Assembly: GCF_001311925.1 (NCBI RefSeq)
Contig: NZ_BBCG01000006.1
Location: forward strand, 1 to 64,000
Reading direction: 5' to 3'
DNA from: Cellulosilyticum ruminicola JCM 14822
GTDB lineage: Bacteria; Bacillota; Clostridia; Lachnospirales; Cellulosilyticaceae
Length of the DNA stretch: 64,000 bases
Part shown: one piece after another, positions 23,187 through 33,123 of the stretch
How positions within the stretch are numbered: the stretch's first letter is position 1
How the letters are laid out: each line of letters opens with the position of its first letter
Position numbers and translations under genes: made by a program
Notes under the pieces: model-generated
Seen by the model: the letters and a program-made list of their open reading frames with translations, nothing else
Told to the model about the DNA's origin: nothing
Databases searched by the model: none

Positions 23187-25448
23187 TTACAACATTTGTG
23201 CCAAATGTAATGCTAAACTTGAGTATCTCTCAATTTCCTTATTGTTATCAACCATCTTTTGTAATGTTGTTTCAAGACCTACAGTTACTACTAATTTCTT
23301 AGCACGTGTAACTGCTGTATAAAGAAGATTTCTGTTTAAAAGCATTGGTGGTCCACTGTGTACAGGTATGATGACCACTGGATATTCACTACCTTGTGAT
23401 TTATGAATTGTAACAGCATATGCAAGTTCAAGCTCGTCCAACTGACTAAATTCATATTCCACAACCTTCTGATCATCGAAGGTTACAACTAATACTTCTA
23501 TTTCTTCTTTTATGCTTGTAATAATTCCACAATCTCCATTGAATACTCCTGTACCTTCTTCAATAGGCATACCCGTCTTTCCAAGAATTTTCCATGGTGT
23601 ATTGTAGTTATTTTTAATCTGCATAACCTTATCGCCTTCTCTAAAAACTACACCACGATATTCTTTCTCATCCTTTAATTCATGAAAAGGATTGATTGCA
23701 TTTTGAATTGCTTTATTAAGCTCATTAACCCCAACTACTCCCTTACGCATCGGTGCTAGAATTTGAATATCTTTCAAACTATCAAACCCTTGATATTTAG
23801 GAAGTCTCGTTTTTATAAGTTCAATAATTGTTGACTTCACTTCATCTTGTACACCACGTTTCATAAAGAAGAAATCAGATCCTTTTTCATTACAAACTGG
23901 ATATTCTCCTTTATTAATACGGTGAGCATTCATAACAATCGCACTTTTTGAAGCTTGTCTAAAGATTTGAACTAATCTTACTGTATGAATACGCCCGCTT
24001 TTGATAATGTCTTTAAGTACATTACCAGCCCCTACAGATGGTAATTGGTCTGCATCTCCAATTAAAATCAAACGTTGTCCTTCTACAACGGCCTTCATCA
24101 AAGCATTCATTAGTGTAATATCTACCATTGACATCTCATCAACAATGATTACATCAGCTTCTAAAGGATTATCTTCATTTTTATTAAACATTTGTTTTGC
24201 ACTATCATCACGCATGTAGTTAATCTCTAAGAGTCTATGAATAGTCTGCGCTTCCATACCTGTAGCTTCACTCATACGTTTAGCTGCACGTCCTGTTGGT
24301 GCTGCTAAAAGGACATCTTCACTGGCTTTTTCTAACATGTGTAAAATAGCATTAATCGTTGTTGTCTTACCCGTACCAGGTCCTCCTGTCACCACTGTAA
24401 CACCATAAGAAAGGACACTGCGTACAGCTTCTTTTTGTTCTTCTACAAGCTCGATTCCCAAATCCTTCTCCGTCTGTACTAATTCTTTCTCTACATCTAA
24501 ATGTGTATCTTTTTGATACAGACTTGCTAAATCAATCAGTTTTCTAGCTACTGCCTGTTCACTATAATAAAGATAAGATAAAAATACACAAGGTACTTCA
24601 TTATAAGTTTTAATGATAACCTGTTTTGCAAAAGTTAACTCAATAAGGGCATTTTCAATTAAAGGATGTTCAAATTTTCCTGTTACTAGATAAGCATTAT
24701 ACTCTTCTGATAATAGAAGTTTAATAGCATCCTCCATTAAAGTCGCCCTTGGGACGTAAGTATGTCCATTATTAGCAAAGCTGGACAAAATATATAAGAC
24801 TCCACTTTTAATACGATGCGGATCATCATTAGCTATGCCTACTTGATGGGCAATTTCATCTGCTTTTTTAAATCCAATCCCTAATATATCATCCACCAAA
24901 CGGTAAGGTGTATTTTTAACAACCTCCATTGTTTGATCTTTATATTGTTTATAAATTTTAACCGCAAAAGTGGCTGTAATATTGTACTCTTGTAAAAATA
25001 GCATTGCTTTACGAAGTTCATATTGAGCGTGAAATACTTCACCAATCTCTGCCGCTTTTTTCTCACTAATCCCATTAATCTGTGCAAGTACTAAAGGTTC
25101 TTCTTCAATAATGCGAAAAGTATCTAACCCAAAATGTTTTACGATTTTTTTAGCAATTTTGGCGCCTATGCCTTTAATCACACCAGAAGCTAGATATTTT
25201 TCCATCCCTTGTACAGTTTTAGGCATGCTGCGCTCAATAAGATCTACTTTAATCTGTTTCCCATAGATTGGATGATTGCTCCAGCTTCCTACAATCTTAA
25301 CTTCCTCACCTGCAAGAATTCCTGCCATTTCACCTACACACGAGATTTCTTCACCTTCATATTCAATTGTACAAACGGTATAGCCATTTTCTTGGTTTTG
25401 AAAAATAATATCTTCTACTGTTGCTTCTAAGACAATTTGTTCACTCAA
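23187..25448 (-). CDS. recD2: RecD2-type SF1B DNA helicase
   Basis: 753 aa, full length for RecD2. This is a 5'-3' DNA helicase not associated with RecBC, active in repair and fork maintenance. The N-terminal region has an OB-like domain and a helix-hairpin-helix part (MEKYLASGVIKGIGAKIAKK). Walker A is VVTGGPGTGKTTTINAIL near 350, then DEMSMVD (motif II), and VTIHKSQGSEYPVVIIP near 690 (motif V/VI region). The start codon is TTG (25446-25448). comF follows. Confidence 0.95.
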   Translation of the reverse strand: MSEQIVLEATVEDIIFQNQENGYTVCTIEYEGEEISCVGEMAGILAGEEVKIVGSWSNHPIYGKQIKVDLIERSMPKTVQGMEKYLASGVIKGIGAKIAKKIVKHFGLDTFRIIEEEPLVLAQINGISEKKAAEIGEVFHAQYELRKAMLFLQEYNITATFAVKIYKQYKDQTMEVVKNTPYRLVDDILGIGFKKADEIAHQVGIANDDPHRIKSGVLYILSSFANNGHTYVPRATLMEDAIKLLLSEEYNAYLVTGKFEHPLIENALIELTFAKQVIIKTYNEVPCVFLSYLYYSEQAVARKLIDLASLYQKDTHLDVEKELVQTEKDLGIELVEEQKEAVRSVLSYGVTVVTGGPGTGKTTTINAILHMLEKASEDVLLAAPTGRAAKRMSEATGMEAQTIHRLLEINYMRDDSAKQMFNKNEDNPLEADVIIVDEMSMVDITLMNALMKAVVEGQRLILIGDADQLPSVGAGNVLKDIIKSGRIHTVRLVQIFRQASKSAIVMNAHRINKGEYPVCNEKGSDFFFMKRGVQDEVKSTIIELIKTRLPKYQGFDSLKDIQILAPMRKGVVGVNELNKAIQNAINPFHELKDEKEYRGVVFREGDKVMQIKNNYNTPWKILGKTGMPIEEGTGVFNGDCGIITSIKEEIEVLVVTFDDQKVVEYEFSQLDELELAYAVTIHKSQGSEYPVVIIPVHSGPPMLLNRNLLYTAVTRAKKLVVTVGLETTLQKMVDNNKEIERYSSLALHLAQML

Positions 25449-25522
25449 CTTTATTCACCACTTTACCTTCCATTTTTGTCAGTATAACATATATATATAA
25501 GTGGTGCAAAAATGGAATCCTA

Positions 25523-25571
25523 AATAATAAAGAACCGGTTATAAAAAAATTATAACCGGTTCTTTATTATT
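25523..25571. terminator. Perfect inverted repeat, bidirectional terminator-like
   Basis: A perfect 22-bp inverted repeat (25523-25544 and 25550-25571, core AGAACCGGTTATAA) with a short A-rich loop and A/T tails on both sides. It lies 27 bases downstream of the lipoprotein gene and before recD2, so it should end the lipoprotein transcript. Confidence 0.88.
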
Positions 25572-25597
25572 TTAGACTTACTCGTGTCATCTTATTA

Positions 25598-26803
25598 TTA
25601 ATTTTGTGTGATTGTAATTAGGCCATATTCTGTATCATCTTCATATGTGAAACCTAATTTTTGAAGTGTTGCTGGTGTAACGTATGATACACCTTTAATA
25701 ACTTTTGTTGTTACTTTTACTGTTTTCCCATCAATTACAACGCTTGTTGTTTTTGTTTTACTATCATATTTTACTTGAAGGTCTAATTGATTCATTGTAT
25801 CTTTAAGTGGCACATAAACGGTATTCCCTTTAACGATTACTTCTGTTTCATCAAGGTAAGCTACTTTTGGTACCATCATTTTAGTAAATTCATCCATTGT
25901 ATATACTTTTGTATTTTCTGGAACCTTTACTTCTTTAGCTGCTGCTTTTTTGTATTCTGCTGTAACTTTACATGTAACAGTTACTTTTTTTTCATCTACA
26001 GTTAATACAAGATTAAGTTCATCATTTATTTTTAAACTGTCATCTGCAAATTGATATTCTGCTTTTGCATTGCTGCCTTTAAGCATTGGACTAATTGTTT
26101 TTACTGCTTCATCCATACCAACTTTTAATTCTTTTTCAAATTCAGCAAGTTGTTCTTCTGTAATTTGTCCTGTTGCAAGCATACTTGCTTTAAATACATC
26201 ACTTGTGCAGAATACTGATACAAATTCTTTTCCTGCATCAATAAGTTTTTCATCTGCTAATTCGATTGTATATTTTCTATCACTTTGAGCAATCGCTACA
26301 TCAGTTTTAATTTCTTTGAACATGTTCATATATGAAACAACTGTTTCTTTTGACATATTCATTCTAGGATATTCAAGTCCTATGTACTCAGATTTAATAT
26401 TTTTAAATTCCTTAGTTGTTTCTTGCCCTGCTAAATTAAAGATATCTTCAAAGTATGATTTACTCATATATACTTTGTTATCATTTACAATAACTCTAAT
26501 AGGTGCAATTTTAATATCGTTAGCTAAATCTAATACTTCCCCTTCTGCTTCCACTTTTTTAAGTGTTAAAGTAGCTTCATCCATTCCATCTTTTTGATTT
26601 GAGTAACCATTCATTTCTGCATAAACATTAACTTTTGTACCATCTGCTTCTACTGTAAATACAAAATCCCCTTTATATTCGCTAGCATCCCAAGCATAGA
26701 ATTTATTCAATTCATCAAGTAAACTTAAGCCTGTTTTGTTACAACCAATCATCATAATAGCTGTTAAAACTACCATAACTAAAGCTAATAATTTCTTTTT
26801 CAT
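25598..26803 (-). CDS. Lipoprotein with copper-amine-oxidase-N-like C-terminal domain
   Basis: 401 aa. A lipoprotein signal (MKKKLLALVMVVLTAIMMIG followed by C21, lipobox MIGC) predicts anchoring to the outer face of the membrane. Residues about 25-310 are a substrate- or ligand-binding-like beta/alpha region I cannot name. Residues about 320-401 (VYVPLKDTMNQLDLQVKYD, VVIDGKTVKV, GVSYVTPATLQKLGF) match the small repeat called copper amine oxidase N-terminal domain, common in Gram-positive surface proteins and not itself an oxidase. It is monocistronic between metK and recD2. Confidence 0.85.
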   Translation of the reverse strand: MKKKLLALVMVVLTAIMMIGCNKTGLSLLDELNKFYAWDASEYKGDFVFTVEADGTKVNVYAEMNGYSNQKDGMDEATLTLKKVEAEGEVLDLANDIKIAPIRVIVNDNKVYMSKSYFEDIFNLAGQETTKEFKNIKSEYIGLEYPRMNMSKETVVSYMNMFKEIKTDVAIAQSDRKYTIELADEKLIDAGKEFVSVFCTSDVFKASMLATGQITEEQLAEFEKELKVGMDEAVKTISPMLKGSNAKAEYQFADDSLKINDELNLVLTVDEKKVTVTCKVTAEYKKAAAKEVKVPENTKVYTMDEFTKMMVPKVAYLDETEVIVKGNTVYVPLKDTMNQLDLQVKYDSKTKTTSVVIDGKTVKVTTKVIKGVSYVTPATLQKLGFTYEDDTEYGLITITQN

Positions 26804-26924
26804 ATGCTATTCTCCTTTTATTAATATTTACACTCTAAATATTATATTAATTTTAAATTTTTTTCAATATAAAACCATATTTCAAATTTATTATAACTTC
26901 AATTTTTTATTTTATACCCATACA

Positions 26925-26951
26925 AAAATGCTATGATTTTTCTATCATAGC
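26925..26951 (-). terminator. Terminator after metK
   Basis: GCTATGAT (26930-26937) pairs with ATCATAGC (26944-26951); on the minus strand the stem is followed by ATTTTTG. It lies about 65 bases after the metK stop. Confidence 0.8.
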
Positions 26952-27014
26952 CATTCCATATACTCTATTACCCTATACTAACTCTCAATATTACTATATA
27001 AATCTCAATTATTG

Positions 27015-28202
27015 CTATCGAATCTCAGCTTTTAATGCTTCAGCTTTATCTGTTCTTTCCCATGGTAAATCTACATCTGTACGACCGAAGTGACCATATG
27101 CTGCTGTTTGTTTGTAGATAGGTCTTCTAAGGTCTAACATTTTGATAATACCTGCTGGTCTAAGATCAAAGTGTTTATTTACAAGTTCAACAAGTTTTTC
27201 ATCACTTACAATACCTGTACCTTTTGTATTAACAAGTACTGATACTGGTTTAGCCACACCAATTGCATAAGCAAGTTCAATTTCACATTGTTTAGCAAGT
27301 CCTGCTGCTACAATGTTTTTAGCTACATATCTTGCTGCATAAGCTGCTGAACGGTCTACTTTTGTTGGATCTTTTCCAGAGAAAGCTCCACCACCGTGAC
27401 TTGCGTATCCACCATAAGTATCTACGATAATTTTACGTCCTGTAAGTCCAGCATCTCCAACTGGTCCACCGATTACGAATCGTCCTGTTGGATTAATGAA
27501 GAATTTTGTTTCAGCATCTAAAAGTTCTGCTGGTACAATTGGTTTAATAACATATTCCATAATATCTTCATGAATTTGTTCTTGAGATACTGAATCTGCA
27601 TGTTGTGTAGAAACAACGATTGCATCAATTCTAACTGGTGTATCACCATCATATTCTACTGTTACTTGTGTTTTACCATCTGGTCTTAAGTATGAAAGTG
27701 TACCATTTTTACGCACTTCTGATAATCTTTTTGATAATCTATGTGCAAGTGAAATTGGCATTGGCATAAGTTCTGGGGTTTCGTCACATGCGAAACCAAA
27801 CATCATACCTTGATCTCCTGCTCCGATTGCTTCGATTGCTGAATCTGTCATTTCACCTTTTTTAGCTTCAAGTGCTTTATCTACACCCATAGCAATATCT
27901 GCTGATTGTTCATCTAAGGCAACAATTACACCACAAGAGTGTCCATCGAAACCATATTCTGGTGCGTTGTAACCAATTTCATTAATTGTATTTCTTACTA
28001 CTTTGTTAATGTCTACATAACAATTAGTAGTAATCTCACCCATTACTAATACTAACCCTGTTGTAAGTGCTGTTTCACAAGCAACACGTGCATTTGGGTC
28101 TTGTGCAAAAATCGCATCTAAAACTGCATCTGACACTTGGTCTGCAATTTTATCTGGATGCCCTTCTGTTACTGATTCTGATGTAAATAATCTTCTTGCC
28201 AT
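27015..28202 (-). CDS. metK: S-adenosylmethionine synthetase
   Basis: 395 aa, full length. MetK makes SAM from methionine and ATP in the cytoplasm. Signatures are the N-terminal [20 protein letters not shown], the hexapeptide region [10 protein letters not shown] and the glycine-rich [23 protein letters not shown] riboswitch occupies the leader, so the enzyme is repressed by its own product. The window also holds metF and metH (56724-60694), giving the methyl-cycle partners. Confidence 0.98.
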   Translation of the reverse strand: MARRLFTSESVTEGHPDKIADQVSDAVLDAIFAQDPNARVACETALTTGLVLVMGEITTNCYVDINKVVRNTINEIGYNAPEYGFDGHSCGVIVALDEQSADIAMGVDKALEAKKGEMTDSAIEAIGAGDQGMMFGFACDETPELMPMPISLAHRLSKRLSEVRKNGTLSYLRPDGKTQVTVEYDGDTPVRIDAIVVSTQHADSVSQEQIHEDIMEYVIKPIVPAELLDAETKFFINPTGRFVIGGPVGDAGLTGRKIIVDTYGGYASHGGGAFSGKDPTKVDRSAAYAARYVAKNIVAAGLAKQCEIELAYAIGVAKPVSVLVNTKGTGIVSDEKLVELVNKHFDLRPAGIIKMLDLRRPIYKQTAAYGHFGRTDVDLPWERTDKAEALKAEIR

Positions 28203-28275
28203 TTTTCATAGCCTCCTTTTTCTTTTGTAGGATTCCTGAAGTCAAGCAAACAGCCTAGAAAGGCTATTTTCTAAA

Positions 28276-28421
28276 AATAAAAAACCTCATTCTAAGAATG
28301 AGGTTTGCTATCCGTTCATTGATCCTCATCTTACGTATGTATATACGTGGGAATTGGCACCTTAGTATAAACTAGGTTGCCGGGTTTCACAGGGCCCTGT
28401 CCCTCCACCTCTCTGGATAAG
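28276..28421 (-). promoter_or_regulatory. SAM-I (S-box) riboswitch upstream of metK
   Basis: On the minus strand the aptamer begins CTTATCCAGAGAGGTGGAGG, continues GGGCCCTGTGAAACCCGGCA and CC, and shows the AAGGTGCCAATTCC block, all S-box hallmarks. It ends in a terminator hairpin AACCTCATTC/GAATGAGGTT (28283-28306) followed by TTTTTTATTTTT. SAM binding is expected to favour the terminator and turn metK off. Confidence 0.96.
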
Positions 28422-28497
28422 AATTATTAATTTTATTAAATTTCAAGTCTATATTATTATAGACCACACATTTATTAGTTGTCAATAACTTTTTACT

Positions 28498-28908
28498 TTA
28501 TATTTTTTTGTCAATTTCATCTAACTGACTATTTTGTGTGTTAGTTAAATTATTTTGCACTTGATATGTACTAAGCATTTGTTTATACATGCTATCTGCA
28601 AGTCCAACACCACCTGCTTCAACCATATTTTCACACAAAACATCTATCATATTATCTTCAAACATTTTCTCATAATCACCTTTTTCAGTGATTCCTTCAT
28701 CTGTTAACATACATTCTTTCATTTTTTTAAAAACATAAGAAAGCATATATGTCTCAATCTCTTTACAGCCTTTCTTGAGTTCATCTGTATCTTGCTTTTC
28801 CATAGCCTTTTCTAACATATTACTAAAGTCACTACTTACAACTTTATTATTTTGTGTCATCAAATCTTTTTGTAAGCTAGATACACTTTGAATACTTGTA
28901 ATATCCAC
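28498..28908 (-). CDS. flgJ: Rod-binding protein (FlgJ N-terminal-like)
   Basis: 136 aa. It matches the rod-binding domain: a charged segment followed by CKEIETYMLSYVFKKMKECM and MFEDNMIDVLCENMVEAGGV, GLADSMYKQM. It lacks the C-terminal peptidoglycan hydrolase domain present in gammaproteobacterial FlgJ, as expected in Firmicutes. FlgJ acts as the rod cap in the periplasm-equivalent space. The start is GTG with GGGGGAG before it. It is last in mreB-flgF-flgG-flgJ. Confidence 0.85.
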   Translation of the reverse strand: MDITSIQSVSSLQKDLMTQNNKVVSSDFSNMLEKAMEKQDTDELKKGCKEIETYMLSYVFKKMKECMLTDEGITEKGDYEKMFEDNMIDVLCENMVEAGGVGLADSMYKQMLSTYQVQNNLTNTQNSQLDEIDKKI

Positions 28909-28923
28909 TTATTCTCCCCCTAA

Positions 28924-29733
28924 CTAACGTTTAAGTTCATTAGCTTGTTGAAGCATTGAATCTACTGTTTGAATAGCCTTTGAATTAAGTTCATAAGCAC
29001 GTTGTGCCACAATAAGCTTAACCATTTCATCAGCTACCTGTACATTAGAACCTTCAAGATATCCTGTACGAATTGTACTTCTTTTAAGTTCATCATTTTC
29101 GCCTTCTACTAAAGGTTCTCCTGAGTTAGCCGTTTCTACATAATAGTTATTTCCAATTGCCTCAAGCCCTTGTCTATTAGCAAACTGTACCATCTTAATT
29201 TGGGCAATATCCATTCTTGTATTGCTCTCTAGATCCATATAATATAATGTTCCATCTGGATTAATTGTTACTTTATCAATAGGTATATCTGACCCAATAA
29301 TAATAGATTCATCCTCTGTACTCATAACTGCATTCCCATCAGATGTTACAAGTGCATATGCACCTTCATCTGCTAATAAAGACATTCTAAAGCTACCATC
29401 TTTAGTATATGCAATGTTATCATTTCCTTTATCAATTACAAAGAAGCCTTCACCTTGAATTGCTAAGTCTGTTGGATTATCTGTTTGTGTAAGTGTACCT
29501 GTTGAATAGTTACGTGAATTTGCAAGTGCTCGTACCCCATGTCCTACTTGTGATGTAGATGGTGCAGTATCATCTGCTGTACTTGCTAAATTAGCATATA
29601 ATAAACTTTTAAAGTTTGTTGTTTCTCTCTTATAACCTACTGTATTAACGTTTGCTAAGTTATTGGCAATTGTATCTACATTTAATTGTTGTGCTGTCAT
29701 ACCTGATGCAGCTGTCCATAATCCTCTTACCAT
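28924..29733 (-). CDS. flgG: Flagellar basal-body rod protein FlgG (FlhP-type)
   Basis: 269 aa. The N-terminal motif (LWTAASGMTAQQLNVDTIAN, NLANVNTVGYK) and C-terminal helix (GSNVQVADEMVKLIVAQRAY, SKAIQTVDSMLQQ) are those of distal rod proteins. In Bacillus the equivalent gene pair after mbl is flhO-flhP. GGAGG-like sequence precedes the ATG. Confidence 0.93.
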   Translation of the reverse strand: MVRGLWTAASGMTAQQLNVDTIANNLANVNTVGYKRETTNFKSLLYANLASTADDTAPSTSQVGHGVRALANSRNYSTGTLTQTDNPTDLAIQGEGFFVIDKGNDNIAYTKDGSFRMSLLADEGAYALVTSDGNAVMSTEDESIIIGSDIPIDKVTINPDGTLYYMDLESNTRMDIAQIKMVQFANRQGLEAIGNNYYVETANSGEPLVEGENDELKRSTIRTGYLEGSNVQVADEMVKLIVAQRAYELNSKAIQTVDSMLQQANELKR

Positions 29734-29759
29734 TGTTTATTTACCTCCTATTTTATCCT

Positions 29760-30527
29760 CTATTGTTTAGCTAACTCGTTAACTGCTTTACCTAATAATG
29801 AATCATGTGTCTGCAATACTTTTTGATTAGCTTCATATGCTCTTGAAACTGTAATCATATCTACCATGGATGTTACTGAATTAACATTTGAAGTCTCTAA
29901 AAATCCTTGTAATAATTCACCTGTGAATTGTGTTCTTGGTACACTACTACTATATAAGTTATCATTCATTTTAGTTAATGCTCTTGTATCTTCAAAATTC
30001 GCTAAGTCCAACGTATCGATATATTCAGAGTTTAAATAAACCTCTCCGTTTTCTCTAATAATAACATTTCCACCTTGGCTCATGAAGTCTTCACCAAAGC
30101 TAATAGGGCCTTCTTGCCCCATAACACTATAACCTTCTGCCGTTACTAAGTCACCATTTTGATTAATACTAAAATTCCCATCACGTGTATAAGCTGCTCC
30201 ATTTGGCGTATTCACTACGAAGAATCCATCTCCTTGAATCGCTATATCTGAAACTTCACCAGTATTTCTTACTGAACCTTGTGTAAATTGTGTATATACC
30301 TCTGCAACCTTCGCACCTAATGACATTGTACCAATCTGTTCATTATTAGGCTGATTATGTTGCATATCATTAATTCTCTTCATATATATTTCCTTAAAAG
30401 AACTAATAACCGTTGTATCTTTTTTGTATCCTGTTGTATTTACATTGGCTAAGTCATTAGAAATGACATCCATTTTTTTGGATTGTACATTCATTCCTGT
30501 TGCTGCCGTATACAAACCCTTAACCAT
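29760..30527 (-). CDS. flgF: Flagellar basal-body rod protein FlgF/FlgG family (FlhO-type)
   Basis: 255 aa. N-terminal LYTAATGMNVQSKKMDVISN and DLANVNTTGYKKD, and C-terminal ETSNVNSVTSMVDMITVSRA, define a rod protein paralogous to the next gene. In position it equals FlhO of Bacillus, directly after the MreB-family gene. The proximal/distal assignment within the rod cannot be made from sequence alone. Confidence 0.9.
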   Translation of the reverse strand: MVKGLYTAATGMNVQSKKMDVISNDLANVNTTGYKKDTTVISSFKEIYMKRINDMQHNQPNNEQIGTMSLGAKVAEVYTQFTQGSVRNTGEVSDIAIQGDGFFVVNTPNGAAYTRDGNFSINQNGDLVTAEGYSVMGQEGPISFGEDFMSQGGNVIIRENGEVYLNSEYIDTLDLANFEDTRALTKMNDNLYSSSVPRTQFTGELLQGFLETSNVNSVTSMVDMITVSRAYEANQKVLQTHDSLLGKAVNELAKQ

Positions 30528-30555
30528 ATTTCATCCACCCTCTATTTTTAATAGT

Positions 30556-31554
30556 TTATTCCTTACTACCTTTTGCGTATCTATATTCAACCCACATACC
30601 TGTTCCTATAGCAACGCAACTCATAGCATCTTCAGCAATTACTGTATGAATACCTGTTACTTCTGTAATAAGTTTATCAAGTCCATATATCAGACTGCCG
30701 CCACCTGTAAGTACAATTCCTCTATCTGAAATATCAGAAGAAAGTTCTGGTGGTGTTTCTTCTAACACACTACGAATACCATCAATAATTCCTTGAACGC
30801 TTTCTTCTAATGCTTCTCTAATTTCTTCTGAATTAACTGTTACATGTTTAGGAAGTCCAGATACTAAATCTCTACCTCTTATTTCTATTTCGGCAGGAAC
30901 CTCTCTTTTATATACACTTCCCACATTAATTTTTATTTCTTCTGCTGTTCTTTCCCCTATAAGAATGCTATATTTCTTTTTCATATATTTGATAATTGTA
31001 TCATCAAATTCATCCCCTGCTATTTTAAGTGATCTTTTAACTACAGCACCACCTAATGAGATAACAGCAATATCAGCTGTTCCTCCACCGATATCAACAA
31101 TCATACTACCACATGGTCTAGAAATATCAATTCCAGCCCCAATAGCCGCTGCAATAGGCTCTTCAATCGTATCTACAAATCTAGCTCCTGCTTGTCTTGT
31201 GGCATCTTCCACTGCCTTCTTCTCTACTTCTGTTACCCCACTTGGAATACATACTCCAATTCTTGGTTTTACAAGTCTATGACCAATTGCTTTTTGAATG
31301 AAGTATCTGAGCATAGCTTCTGTTGCATCATAATCTGAAATAACACCTTGTCTTAATGGTCTAATTGTTCTAATATTTGCTGGTGTTCTACCAATCATTG
31401 CTCTTGCTTCTTCACCTACAGCAATCACTTCTCCTGTTTTCTCTTTAATTGCTACTACTGATGGCTCGCGTAGTACAATTCCTTTTCCTTTTACATAAAC
31501 AAGTACATATGCTGTACCTAAATCTATTCCTATATCAGCGCCCATTCCAAACAT
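30556..31554 (-). CDS. mbl: MreB/Mbl family rod-shape protein
   Basis: 332 aa actin-like ATPase that guides lateral cell-wall synthesis along the membrane. ATP-binding motifs are visible: GIDLGTAYVLVYVKGKGIVL (phosphate 1), IVDIGGGTADIAVISLGG (phosphate 2) and GIVLTGGGSLIYGLD (adenosine). I use the ATG at 31552-31554 (MFGMGADIG) with AAAGGAG upstream; a 37-codon extension is not conserved-looking. Position between spoIIID and flagellar rod genes matches Bacillus mbl; mreB proper remains possible. Confidence 0.92.
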   Translation of the reverse strand: MFGMGADIGIDLGTAYVLVYVKGKGIVLREPSVVAIKEKTGEVIAVGEEARAMIGRTPANIRTIRPLRQGVISDYDATEAMLRYFIQKAIGHRLVKPRIGVCIPSGVTEVEKKAVEDATRQAGARFVDTIEEPIAAAIGAGIDISRPCGSMIVDIGGGTADIAVISLGGAVVKRSLKIAGDEFDDTIIKYMKKKYSILIGERTAEEIKINVGSVYKREVPAEIEIRGRDLVSGLPKHVTVNSEEIREALEESVQGIIDGIRSVLEETPPELSSDISDRGIVLTGGGSLIYGLDKLITEVTGIHTVIAEDAMSCVAIGTGMWVEYRYAKGSKE

Positions 31555-31714
31555 AAATTTTCTCCTTTTTAATAATAATTTCTTATATATTTTATATTTT
31601 CTTTGATTAACTTCTTCTATATGTAATTCCTCAAATATTATAGCATTATTCATTCTAATTTGCATAAAACTTATATGTATTTCTTAGTATTTTTACCTAT
31701 AAAATAATTAATGA

Positions 31715-31750
31715 GGCTAGTAGGTTTTCTGTACCACAAACCTACTAGCC
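31715..31750. terminator. Inverted repeat after spoIIID
   Basis: A perfect GGCTAGTAGGTTT/AAACCTACTAGCC stem (31715-31727, 31738-31750) lies 11 bases after the spoIIID stop. On the minus strand it is followed by TCATTAATTATTTTA, a weak T-tract, so it may be a partial terminator. Confidence 0.6.
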
Positions 31751-31761
31751 CCATCCTTAAG

Positions 31762-32016
31762 CTATTTCATAATAGTTGAATACTTTTCTTTAGTTGCAAG
31801 TCCCCCTCTTAAGTGCCTTTCTGCTTTGTTAAGTTCTAAAACTTTTCTAGCTTCATTAGCAAGCTTTGGATTTATCTTTTCAAGTCGCTCAGTTACATCT
31901 TTATGCACTGTACTTTTGCTAATACCGAACTTCTTAGCAGTTTCTCTTACAGTAGCGTTATAAGTAATGATAAATTTGGCAGCCTCTACTGCTCTCTCTT
32001 CTATATACGCTTTCAA
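31762..32016 (-). CDS. spoIIID: Stage III sporulation transcriptional regulator SpoIIID
   Basis: 84 aa. SpoIIID is a mother-cell DNA-binding regulator acting after sigma-E. The helix-turn-helix (TVRETAKKFGISKSTVHKDV, about 23-42) and basic C-terminus (AERHLRGGLATKEKYS) match the family at usual length. The start is TTG with GGGGGACC upstream. It lies before the mbl gene, as in Bacillus. Confidence 0.95.
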   Translation of the reverse strand: MKAYIEERAVEAAKFIITYNATVRETAKKFGISKSTVHKDVTERLEKINPKLANEARKVLELNKAERHLRGGLATKEKYSTIMK

Positions 32017-32122
32017 GAAAAGGTCCCCCTTAACACAACTCTTGATTTATATGTATGCACAGCACTTCCCACTTATTACAAATTAAGGTTTATTGCCTAT
32101 AAAAATCATATAAAATTATACT

Positions 32123-32162
32123 CATAAAAAACAGGCTACCACTCTTTAAGTGTTAGCCTGTT
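32123..32162 (-). terminator. Terminator after the SpoIIQ-like gene
   Basis: AACAGGCTA.CACT (32130-32143) pairs with AGTG.TAGCCTGTT (32149-32162). On the minus strand TTTTTTATG follows. Confidence 0.88.
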
Positions 32163-32166
32163 CTCC

Positions 32167-33057
32167 TTATTTCTCAACCGTTTCTAAATATTTAATTGGG
32201 TCAAGAGACTTATTATCATGAATTACTTGTAAAAAGACATTTGCTTTTTCTGCTTCAAGTCCATGCATAAAATCTCCTGCTTCACCAATTACTGTACCAG
32301 CTGTAATCTTTTGCCCCTCTTGAAGGCCGCTATTCATTTTACCATCTGAAAGACCATAAATTACTTTATCACCATTTTCAAGATCTAAAACTAAGCATTG
32401 ACCTACAATAGGTACTAAACTGTCAAAGTTGCGATACATTTCTCTCAAATCATTACTGTCTTCTTTGATTGCCTCAATGGTTCCATCCGCAATTGCATAA
32501 ATATTACTTCCATTACCAGCATTATAATAAACGCCATAGTAGTGATCAAACCCTGTTTTATTACCTTTTGCATTTCTATCAATTTTGTCTCCAGTGAAAT
32601 CAATTACTACTGGAGTATTTTCTTCTACTGGATTTACAAATAAAGATACTGATTCATCACTAACCAATATTTGTTCATTTGTATTCTCTGCTTCTGGAGC
32701 TGCACTTGCTTCTGAAGTAGGTGCCACTTCTGATACTTCATCTGTTTCTACTTTCTGTCCTTCTTGTGTTTCAGATTGAATATCTTCTGATTGAAGAGAG
32801 TCTTCATCTAATCTATTTGTCTCATCTTGGGATGTCATTTCTTCAGTTGGAATACTATCATCTACAATGACTTTTTCACCTTCATAGTTATCTGATACTT
32901 TTCCTGCGACTTGTTTATTTGGGATATTTGCATCAGGTTGCACATTTCCGTCACTTGGTAAAAGTAATACAGCTACGAGTGCACCAACAATCACAACTCC
33001 CATTGAAATGTAAAATACATTTCTTTTTAAAAACTGTGTAATTTTATTCATTTTCAT
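32167..33057 (-). CDS. spoIIQ: SpoIIQ-like M23 family protein with degenerate active site
   Basis: 296 aa. One N-terminal transmembrane segment (about 14-34), a long acidic, low-complexity linker (about 40-140) and a C-terminal LytM/M23 fold. The fold keeps IYAIADGTIEAI and GTVIGEAGD but not the zinc ligands. The HxxG-I/V-D site reads HYYGVYY (Asp lost), and the downstream HxH site reads VFLQVIHDN. SpoIIQ of Bacillus is likewise catalytically dead and acts in the forespore as half of the SpoIIQ-SpoIIIAH channel. It follows spoIID and precedes spoIIID. Confidence 0.85.
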   Translation of the reverse strand: MKMNKITQFLKRNVFYISMGVVIVGALVAVLLLPSDGNVQPDANIPNKQVAGKVSDNYEGEKVIVDDSIPTEEMTSQDETNRLDEDSLQSEDIQSETQEGQKVETDEVSEVAPTSEASAAPEAENTNEQILVSDESVSLFVNPVEENTPVVIDFTGDKIDRNAKGNKTGFDHYYGVYYNAGNGSNIYAIADGTIEAIKEDSNDLREMYRNFDSLVPIVGQCLVLDLENGDKVIYGLSDGKMNSGLQEGQKITAGTVIGEAGDFMHGLEAEKANVFLQVIHDNKSLDPIKYLETVEK

Positions 33058-33123
33058 ATTTACACCTCCGACATCTTAATTATCGCCAGAGTTTTCCATT
33101 ATTATTCAAATGAATAAATTTTT

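Noticed and set aside
31555-31665. N-terminal extension of the MreB-family protein
   Set aside because: The extra 37 codons lack family similarity, and AAGGAG precedes the internal ATG at 31552-31554.
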